The notes below the pieces were generated by a model. The model saw only the letters and a list, made by a program, of their open reading frames with translations, was not told the DNA's origin and did no database searches. Below are positions 7,250-11,500 of a stretch of DNA of 11,500 nucleotides, piece by piece; within the stretch, counting starts at the first letter, position 1; every line of letters begins with the position of its first letter. Made by a program: the position numbers and the translations under genes. Source of the stretch: Bacteroidales bacterium (GTDB lineage Bacteria; Bacteroidota; Bacteroidia; Bacteroidales; UBA3663); NCBI GenBank assembly GCA_004557315.1, contig SFEH01000065.1, positions 1-11,500 on the forward strand, written 5' to 3'.

Positions 7250-7997
7250 ACGTATCATACCTTGTCTTGATGTCAAGGACGGACACACCGTCAAGGGTGT
7301 GCAGTTCGTCAACTTCCGCGATGCAGGCGACCCTGTCGAACTGGGCAAGCAATATAGCCAGATGGGTGCCGATGAACTCGTCTATCTCGACATCACAGCG
7401 TCGCACGAAGGACGTCACACTTTCACAGAACTCGTCCGCCGCATTGCCAGCGAAGTCAACATTCCTTTCACGGTGGGTGGTGGCATTAGCGAGCTTGCCG
7501 ACGTGGAACGACTGCTATCGGCAGGTGCAGATAAAGTGTCGGTCAACAGTGCCGCTATCCGTCGCCCTGAACTCATCAGCGAAATCGCTTCTCGATTCGG
7601 TTGCCAGGAATGTGTAGTGGCAATAGATGCACGTCTTGAGGATGACGGGACATGGCGCTGCTACCTCAATGGAGGACGCATCCCAACCGAACACAACCTG
7701 TTCGACTGGGCTCTTGAGGCACAGGAACGTGGCGCAGGCGAGATCCTTTTCACATCGATGAACCACGACGGTGAGAAGAAAGGCTTTGCCAATGAGGCTC
7801 TGGCACGACTTCATGAGACTCTCTCTATTCCAATCATAGCAAGTGGAGGTGCAGGCACAATGGAACATTTCCGCGATGCATTCACCATCGGTCATGCTGA
7901 TGCAGCACTTGCCGCTTCGGTCTTCCACTTCGGTGAGATTCCTATCCACGATCTCAAGGAATACCTATTAAAAGAAAATATCGCTATAAGAATTTAA
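7239..7997 (+). CDS. hisF: Imidazole glycerol phosphate synthase, cyclase subunit HisF
   Basis: 252 residues starting at MLAKRIIPCLDV; this start gives the conserved family N-terminus. The frame is open 26 codons further upstream, but those residues lie in hisA and match nothing. HisF combines PRFAR with ammonia from HisH to give imidazole glycerol phosphate and AICAR. The catalytic pair is present: Asp11 in IIPCLDVKDG and Asp130 in VVAIDARLEDDG. Phosphate-binding loops are VGGGISE and ASGGAGT. The start overlaps the last 11 nt of hisA, so the two genes are translationally coupled. The message then enters a highly repetitive spacer before hisIE. Confidence 0.97.
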   Translation: MLAKRIIPCLDVKDGHTVKGVQFVNFRDAGDPVELGKQYSQMGADELVYLDITASHEGRHTFTELVRRIASEVNIPFTVGGGISELADVERLLSAGADKVSVNSAAIRRPELISEIASRFGCQECVVAIDARLEDDGTWRCYLNGGRIPTEHNLFDWALEAQERGAGEILFTSMNHDGEKKGFANEALARLHETLSIPIIASGGAGTMEHFRDAFTIGHADAALAASVFHFGEIPIHDLKEYLLKENIAIRI

Positions 7998-8019
7998 GAA
8001 CTCAACTTTCGCAAGTAAG

Positions 8020-8076
8020 GGAAGTTAAAGAAGTTAAAGAAGATAAGGGAAGATAAAGACAAATGAATTTTTGTCT
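8020..8076 (+). repeat. Purine-rich 9-mer arm plus hairpin, inverted relative to the following direct repeats
   Basis: From 8020 the + strand has tandem 9-mers: AAGTTAAAG (8022-8030 and 8031-8039), AAGATAAGG (8040-8048) and AAGATAAAG (8050-8058, one extra base before it). They run into a 7-bp hairpin, AGACAAA (8057-8063) / TTTGTCT (8070-8076), with a 6-nt loop. The arm is complementary, with a few mismatches and one indel, to the pyrimidine arms at 8131-8170 and 8197-8236. It therefore behaves as an inverted third copy of the same module. A short palindrome AGATA-A-TATCT (8078-8088) follows. Confidence 0.8.
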
Positions 8077-8104
8077 CAGATAATATCTCTTGCTTTATCT
8101 TCTC

Positions 8105-8236
8105 AAAAGGAAACAGACAATGCAACTATTGTCTTTATCTCCTTTAACTTCTTTATCTCCTTTAACTTCCCAAAGGAAACAGACAATGCAACTATTGTCT
8201 TTATCTTCTTTAACTTCTTTATCTTCTTTATCTTCT
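8105..8236 (+). repeat. Two direct 66-bp repeats, each a hairpin plus pyrimidine 9-mer arm
   Basis: 8105-8170 and 8171-8236 align without gaps and differ at five positions by eye. A core of 35 bp (8106-8140 and 8172-8206) is identical. Each unit holds AAAGGAAAC, then a 7-bp stem AGACAAT/ATTGTCT with loop GCAACT (stems 8115-8121/8128-8134 and 8181-8187/8194-8200). Tandem 9-mers of the types CTTTATCTT, CTTTAACTT and CTTTATCTC follow. AAAGG can pair with CCTTT at 8141-8145 to extend the first hairpin; in the second copy the matching base is T, which still allows a G-U pair in RNA. Together with 8020-8076 this fills most of the 277-bp hisF-hisIE spacer. It ends 38 nt before the hisIE ATG. Confidence 0.88.
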
Positions 8237-8274
8237 GAGGGTTGAGCACATGCGAAATATAAATTAAGAAATAT

Positions 8275-8910
8275 ATGGAAATTGATTTCAACAAAATGGA
8301 TGGCTTGGTTCCTGCCATCATTCAAGATGCACAGACTGACAAGGTGCTGATGCTTGGCTTCATGAACGAAGAGGCATATAAAAAGACTGTAGAAACAGGG
8401 AAGGTGACTTTCTGGTCACGTACCCGCAATACACTATGGACCAAAGGTGAGACTTCGGGCAACTTCCTCAATGTCGTAGAGATTCTCAACGACTGCGATC
8501 AAGACACATTGCTCATCAAGGCTAACCCTGTCGGACCTGTATGCCATACTGGAGCCGATACTTGCTGGAACGAGAAGAACCCTCACAAGCCAGCCAACAG
8601 CAAGGACAATGCCCTGCTCTTCCTTTCTGAACTTCAGGATTTCATCGAAAAGCGTCACGAAGAGATGCCAGAGGGCAGCTACACAACATCACTCTTCAAG
8701 GATGGCCTGAACCGCATGGCTCAAAAGGTGGGCGAGGAGGCTCTTGAACTCGTCATCGAAGCATGCAATGGTACCAATGAGCGCATGATCTACGAGGGTT
8801 CTGACATGCTCTACCATCTTATCGTGCTCCTCACAAGCAAGGGACTTCGCATCGAGGATATGGCAGCAGAGCTCCGAGAGCGCCATAACCCTGGATGGAA
8901 AAAACATTGA
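8275..8910 (+). CDS. hisI: Bifunctional phosphoribosyl-AMP cyclohydrolase / phosphoribosyl-ATP pyrophosphatase HisIE
   Basis: 211 residues with two domains. The HisI part (about 1-110) has FWSRTRNTLWTKGETSGN (46-63), the metal-binding aspartates DCDQD (73-77), and the zinc cysteines Cys90 and Cys97 with His91 in GPVCHTGADTCW. The HisE part (about 115-211) is an all-alpha MazG-like pyrophosphatase with KVGEEALELVIEA and EGSDMLYHLIVLL supplying the acidic metal ligands. It carries out the second and third steps of histidine synthesis: PR-ATP to PR-AMP, then ring opening to ProFAR, the HisA substrate. The HisI-HisE fusion (hisIE) is common in Bacteroidota. The ATG follows an AT-rich leader (AAATTAAGAAATAT) with no Shine-Dalgarno sequence. 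It lies downstream of the repeat cluster and could be read through from hisF or from its own unrecognised promoter. Confidence 0.97.
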   Translation: MEIDFNKMDGLVPAIIQDAQTDKVLMLGFMNEEAYKKTVETGKVTFWSRTRNTLWTKGETSGNFLNVVEILNDCDQDTLLIKANPVGPVCHTGADTCWNEKNPHKPANSKDNALLFLSELQDFIEKRHEEMPEGSYTTSLFKDGLNRMAQKVGEEALELVIEACNGTNERMIYEGSDMLYHLIVLLTSKGLRIEDMAAELRERHNPGWKKH

Positions 8911-8921
8911 TTCAATTGACA

Positions 8922-8934
8922 AGCAATAATTGCT
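8922..8934. promoter_or_regulatory. Palindrome AGCAAT-A-ATTGCT between hisIE and the ftsE-like gene
   Basis: A perfect 6+1+6 palindrome 11 nt after the hisIE stop, with a run of six T residues shortly after (8940-8945). It could fold as a 5-bp hairpin with a 3-nt loop and act as a weak terminator, or be a protein-binding site. Its core CAATAATTG recurs in the palindrome at 10303-10315. Confidence 0.35.
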
Positions 8935-8963
8935 GATTGTTTTTTGTCGATAATTATTTTACT

Positions 8964-9911
8964 ATGATCCGCTATTCCTCTGTAACCATCGAACGAGAAG
9001 CACAGACTCTCTTCGACAATATCGACTTCCGAGTAGAAGAAGGTGAATTCATCTATCTGATCGGAAAGGTGGGAGCCGGCAAGAGCTCGCTCCTCAAGAC
9101 CATATATGCCGAACTGCCTATTACCGATGGCGATGCGAGAGTATTTGATTACAATCTCAAAAAGATAAAGCGCAGTCAGATACCTTACCTTCGACGCAAC
9201 CTTGGAATCATCTTTCAGGACTTCAGGCTGCTGACCGACCGATCGGTCAACGATAACCTGGACTTCGTGCTGAAAGCTACAGGATGGAAGTCGAAGGAGC
9301 AGCGCGAGGAACGAATCAGAGAAGTTCTGGCTCTGGTCGGTATGGAAACAAAAGGATGGCGAATGCCAAACACACTTTCGGGTGGAGAACAACAGCGCGT
9401 GGTCATTGCTCGTGCTTTGCTCAATCGTCCGAAGGTGATACTTGCCGACGAACCTACAGGCAATCTCGACCCAGAGACAGGTCACAATATTGTGGAACTG
9501 CTGCACGAAATCTGCAAAAGCCAGAATACAGCAGTAGTGATGTCAACCCATAATTTACGCTTCATTGAGGAGTTCCCTGGAAGAGTATTCAGAGTAGAGG
9601 ATCAAAAACTTATTGAAGCAAATTCTGTCGCAGAAGAAAAAACTGCTAAAGAAGAAGAGACTGTAGCGGAAGAAAAGACTGTTACAGAAGAAGAAAAGAC
9701 TGTTACAGAAGAAGAAAATATAGCAGAAGGAAACACTGCTTCAGAAGATTGCACTGTTACAGAGGATTGCACTGTTTCAGAGGATTGCACTGTTTCAGAA
9801 GATTGCACTGTTACAGAGGATTGCACTGTCAAAGATCAGAATAATTCGGAATTGCAGGAAGAAACTCAAAGCGACCCAGAGAACGATTCAGACGACAACA
9901 ATAAGTCGTAA
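8964..9911 (+). CDS. ftsE: FtsE-type ABC transporter ATPase with a repetitive acidic C-terminal tail
   Basis: 315 residues from the ATG at 8964; an in-frame ATG at 8937 would add nine unconserved residues, and MIRYSSVTI fits the usual FtsE start better. The ATPase core (1-219) is complete: Walker A GKVGAGKS (34-41), Q-loop region FQDFRLLTDRSVNDNL, signature LSGGEQQR (138-145), Walker B VILADEP with Asp162 and Glu163, D-loop GNLD, and H-loop STHN. FtsE pairs with membrane protein FtsX to activate peptidoglycan hydrolases at division. No ftsX is in the window, so the partner must be elsewhere; a LolD/MacB-like role is the alternative. Residues 220-315 are a low-complexity Glu/Thr/Val tail, far beyond the roughly 220-residue family norm. 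It contains five tandem EDCTV[T/S]-type hexapeptides (261-290) and an acidic D/E/N/S end. The last 83 nt overlap the convergent gene on the other strand. Confidence 0.88.
   Translation: MIRYSSVTIEREAQTLFDNIDFRVEEGEFIYLIGKVGAGKSSLLKTIYAELPITDGDARVFDYNLKKIKRSQIPYLRRNLGIIFQDFRLLTDRSVNDNLDFVLKATGWKSKEQREERIREVLALVGMETKGWRMPNTLSGGEQQRVVIARALLNRPKVILADEPTGNLDPETGHNIVELLHEICKSQNTAVVMSTHNLRFIEEFPGRVFRVEDQKLIEANSVAEEKTAKEEETVAEEKTVTEEEKTVTEEENIAEGNTASEDCTVTEDCTVSEDCTVSEDCTVTEDCTVKDQNNSELQEETQSDPENDSDDNNKS
9669..9710 (+). repeat. Exact tandem 21-nt repeat (EEKTVTE) in the ftsE tail
   Basis: Two identical 21-nt units (9669-9689 and 9690-9710) encode EEKTVTE twice. Degenerate relatives lie on both sides (EEKTAKE, EETVAE, EEENIAEG). 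Exact nucleotide identity implies recent duplication or slippage. Confidence 0.85.
9744..9833 (+). repeat. Five tandem 18-nt repeats (EDCTVT/S) in the ftsE tail
   Basis: Five in-frame 18-nt units start at 9744, 9762, 9780, 9798 and 9816, each gaR-gat-tgc-act-gtY-NNN. They encode EDCTVT, EDCTVS, EDCTVS, EDCTVT and EDCTVK (residues 261-290). Units differ only at the third base of the Glu codon, in the sixth codon and in the last Val codon. The result is a cysteine every six residues. The final unit overlaps the stop of the minus-strand gene at 9829. Confidence 0.93.
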
Positions 9912-10290
9912 GTCCGTTGCTCACGATGAGATAATCGACCTGAAGAGCGAGATTATATCGTGCAATCTGCTCAAACACTTTTCGGCTTATAGTAACAGAC
10001 GAAGCTTTATATTCGACAATCACCTTTGCCTTTCCGGTCTCGTCAAACACAACACTGTCGCAGCGTTTTTCGGTAAGACCAACCTTGATAGGCACCTCAT
10101 TGCCGATTCGACCCTTGGGGAAGCCACAATTGTTGATCAGGTAAGCCACAAAATGCTGGCGCACCCACTCTTCGGGAGTGAGACGCACGTATTTGTTTCT
10201 TTGACTGTCGAAAATCTCTTCCACGCCATTGGCTGTGGTGCGCACGCGGCATTCGCACGGTGGCAAGTTGAGTGATGTGTCGAAATTCAT
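9829..10290 (-). CDS. Small HsdR N-terminal-family (PD-(D/E)XK nuclease-like) protein
   Basis: 153 residues starting at MNFDTSLNLPPC. The frame stays open 19 codons further upstream, but that part is promoter sequence. It matches the stand-alone Bacteroidota proteins annotated as type I restriction enzyme HsdR N-terminal domain: LTPEEWVRQHFVAYLINNCGFPKGRIGNEVPI, then the nuclease core with Glu65, Asp78 in KRCDSVVFD, Glu93 and Lys95 in VIVEYKA, and a QIARYN helix with Gln108. The PD-(D/E)XK acidic and lysine residues are all present, so it could bind or cut nucleic acid. No helicase, specificity or methylase gene is nearby, so a classical restriction system is unlikely. Its stop is convergent with, and 83 nt inside, ftsE. 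The C-terminal pattern (SNGLTTYCCRL and RFEFLPAIPNY) looks family-typical, which supports this reading frame. The biological role is unknown. Confidence 0.85.
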   Translation of the reverse strand: MNFDTSLNLPPCECRVRTTANGVEEIFDSQRNKYVRLTPEEWVRQHFVAYLINNCGFPKGRIGNEVPIKVGLTEKRCDSVVFDETGKAKVIVEYKASSVTISRKVFEQIARYNLALQVDYLIVSNGLTTYCCRLNRSLGRFEFLPAIPNYSDL

Positions 10291-10294
10291 GGCG

Positions 10295-10325
10295 CAAAGA
10301 TAATCAATAATTGATAATCTGCAAA
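10295..10325 (-). promoter_or_regulatory. Consensus Bacteroidota promoter, nearly leaderless, for the HsdR-N-like gene
   Basis: On the minus strand TTTG (10325-10322) is followed after exactly 19 nt by TATCTTTG (10302-10295), the ideal -33/-7 arrangement. The gene's ATG begins at 10290, only 4 nt after the -7 box. Transcription starting at the usual distance would give a message with about zero or one untranslated nucleotide. Confidence 0.82.
10303..10315. promoter_or_regulatory. Palindrome ATCAAT-A-ATTGAT inside the promoter spacer
   Basis: A perfect 6+1+6 palindrome fills most of the 19-nt spacer between the -33 and -7 boxes of the HsdR-N-like gene, immediately next to the -7 box. This is a position where a dimeric repressor would block the polymerase. 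AT-rich composition makes a chance origin possible. Confidence 0.35.
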
Positions 10326-10351
10326 GACATTTGCAACAAAAGAACACAATA

Positions 10352-11371
10352 ATGGCAGCAAAAACACAAGATTATGCATCGATATGCAAAGATATAGAGC
10401 AAGGGCATTTTGCCCCTGTCTATCTTCTGCATGGCGAAGAATCGTTCTTCATTGACAAGATTCTGAATATGCTGCTTGAAAAGACACTCACCGAAGAGGA
10501 GAAGGACTTTAACCTCACACAGTTCTTCGGTGCTGATGCCGAGATTGCCAATGTCGTATCGGCATGCCGTCGCTACCCGATGATGGCAGAACGTCAGGTT
10601 GTCACTTTTCAGGAGATACAGTCGTTTGACAACCGAGGCCAGCAGCTTGACAACCTTTCATTATACATCAGCCAACCACTATCAAGCACCATCTTCATCA
10701 TGACGTGCAAGACCAAGACCCTAACAGGCAAGTTGCCAAAGCTCATTGCAGAATGTGGTGGAGTAGTGTTTGAGAGCAAGAAGATCTACGAGAACAAACT
10801 GCCTGGCATAGTAGTACCATACATAAAAGAGCGTGGAATGAAAATCGATGCGAAGGCACTGGATATTCTCTGTGAAAGCATCGGTGCGGACTTGAGCCGC
10901 ATGTTCCACGAGATTGACAAGCTATGCATCACGCTCAAGGGAAAAAACATCACGAGCGATGATGTCACCTCGCATATAGGCATCTCGAAGGATTTCAATA
11001 CATGGGAACTGCAATCAGCAATAGGGGCAAAGGACTTCTACAAAGTCGAGATGATACGCCGATATTTTGCTGCCAATCCTAAAGCCAGTCCGATGCCTGT
11101 CACTCTGACTGTTCTTTTCAATTTCTTCACCAATCTGATGCTCGCTCATTATTGCCGCGACAAGTCAGTCAATGGCCTTATGTCGGAGCTTCATCTGTCT
11201 TACCCTCAAGCCAAAGACATCTCTGCAGCCCTGAAAAACTACAATGGCTGGAAAACCATGTCTATTATTTCGCTGATCAGAGAGTATGATGCACGTTGCA
11301 AAGGTGCTCGGAAAGTTGAACTCACCGACCCAGAAGCCCTTCAGGAGCTTCTGTATCAAATCATGCACTAA
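10352..11371 (+). CDS. holA: DNA polymerase III subunit delta
   Basis: 339 residues from the ATG at 10352 (MAAKTQDYASIC). An in-frame TTG at 10331 would add seven residues and is less likely. HolA is the clamp-loader 'wrench' that opens the beta sliding clamp within the DnaX complex. The N-terminal AAA+-like domain shows APVYLLHGEESFFIDKI (21-37), with the degenerate P-loop expected of delta (no GKT). FFGADAEIANVVSACRRYPMMAERQVV then carries the clamp-contact region, followed by a SIGADLSRMFHEIDKL segment and a helical C-terminal collar domain ending in ALQELLYQIMH. Length matches the family. The gene is divergent from the HsdR-N-like gene with 61 nt between starts. A partial -7 match, GACATTTG (10326-10333), is the only promoter candidate seen on this strand. 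Confidence 0.93.
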   Translation: MAAKTQDYASICKDIEQGHFAPVYLLHGEESFFIDKILNMLLEKTLTEEEKDFNLTQFFGADAEIANVVSACRRYPMMAERQVVTFQEIQSFDNRGQQLDNLSLYISQPLSSTIFIMTCKTKTLTGKLPKLIAECGGVVFESKKIYENKLPGIVVPYIKERGMKIDAKALDILCESIGADLSRMFHEIDKLCITLKGKNITSDDVTSHIGISKDFNTWELQSAIGAKDFYKVEMIRRYFAANPKASPMPVTLTVLFNFFTNLMLAHYCRDKSVNGLMSELHLSYPQAKDISAALKNYNGWKTMSIISLIREYDARCKGARKVELTDPEALQELLYQIMH

Positions 11372-11385
11372 CCATTTGTCATAGC

Positions 11386-11418
11386 TCTTTTGCCTGTTAT
11401 TTATTTACAGACAAAAGA
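11386..11418. other. 12-bp hairpin downstream of holA without a T tract
   Basis: TCTTTTGCCTGT (11386-11397) pairs with ACAGACAAAAGA (11407-11418) across a 9-nt AT loop, with one C/A mismatch. It begins 14 nt after the holA stop. Neither strand has a T run after it, so it is not a standard intrinsic terminator. It may protect the 3' end of the message. Confidence 0.45.
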
Positions 11419-11457
11419 ATCTGACGTTTCTGATGACATAGCTAAGGCATTTATGGC

Positions 11458-11494
11458 AAAAAGGATAGCAAGATAGAATAATCTTGCCATCCTT
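11458..11494 (-). terminator. Intrinsic terminator for a minus-strand gene beyond the window
   Basis: AAGGATAGCAAGAT (11461-11474) pairs with ATCTTGCCATCCTT (11481-11494) at 13 of 14 positions around a 6-nt loop. On the minus strand the stem runs into TTTTT (11462-11458), the classical terminator layout. It would serve a gene transcribed leftwards from beyond 11500, convergent with holA. Reading the + strand, no T tract follows, so action on holA transcripts would be weaker. Confidence 0.6.
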
Positions 11495-11500
11495 GTCTGG

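Noticed and set aside
8014..8236. CRISPR array between hisF and hisIE
   Set aside because: There are only two long direct copies with no unique spacers, the units abut directly, and no cas genes are nearby.
8095..8325. Two overlapping minus-strand open frames (76 and 72 codons) through the hisF-hisIE spacer, encoding repeats such as EDKEDKEVKEDK
   Set aside because: The 9-nt and 66-nt periods are multiples of three, so any frame without a stop in one unit stays open through all units. Both frames are repeat artefacts, start inside hisIE, and have no recognisable fold.
8937..8963. Nine-residue N-terminal extension of FtsE from an earlier ATG
   Set aside because: MFFVDNYFT is encoded by AT-rich intergenic-like sequence, and the family normally begins at the MIRYSSV equivalent. 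The choice is not fully certain.
9602..9832. Minus-strand open frame of 76 codons opposite the ftsE tail (TVQSSETVQSS repeats)
   Set aside because: It is the mirror of the 18- and 21-nt coding repeats. The + strand frame continues an intact ATPase, so this is a shadow.
9829..10290. Part of a type I restriction-modification locus
   Set aside because: The protein is a complete small stand-alone HsdR-N-like gene; no hsdM, hsdS or HsdR helicase sequence lies on either side.

Overview
The window looks like a chromosomal segment from a Bacteroidales bacterium, most likely of the Prevotella/Segatella group. The evidence is promoter boxes of the Bacteroidota type (TAnnTTTG, once with a well-spaced TTTG box), AT-rich translation starts without Shine-Dalgarno sequences, and proteins that read as Bacteroidota versions of LptD, FtsE, topoisomerase III and HisIE. 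Genus assignment is inference; no rRNA or other marker gene is present.

Layout. Positions 1-967 (minus strand) hold a glycosyltransferase followed by the start of a Kdo/WaaP-type sugar kinase cut by the window edge, probably a lipopolysaccharide core operon. A divergent intergenic region with one -7 box per direction leads to topB (topoisomerase III, 1100-2971). A weak hairpin, a promoter box and a leader of about 90 nt with inverted repeats precede lptD (3111-5918), the outer-membrane LPS translocon. The histidine genes hisH, hisA and hisF follow tightly, with overlaps at the hisH/hisA and hisA/hisF joints. hisIE comes after a 277-bp spacer filled with a structured repeat cluster. An FtsE-type ABC ATPase follows, with an unusual acidic, cysteine-periodic repeat tail. 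The tail end overlaps, on the opposite strand, a small PD-(D/E)XK nuclease-like gene (HsdR N-terminal family). That gene diverges from holA (DNA polymerase III delta subunit). The right edge carries two hairpins, one a likely terminator for a minus-strand gene beyond the window.

Functional themes. LPS biogenesis appears twice (glycosyltransferase/kinase, LptD). HisH and HisF form the glutaminase/cyclase pair making IGP and AICAR, HisA supplies their substrate, and HisIE performs the two steps before HisA. hisG, hisD, hisB and hisC are not in the window. Genome maintenance is represented by topB and holA.

Most of the window is ordinary housekeeping sequence, and I see no convincing new multi-gene system. 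The points most worth a second look are (1) the hairpin plus 9-mer repeat cluster between hisF and hisIE, (2) the tandem-repeat tail of FtsE and its antisense overlap with a conserved gene end, and (3) the near-leaderless promoter, with an internal palindrome, of the small nuclease-like gene.
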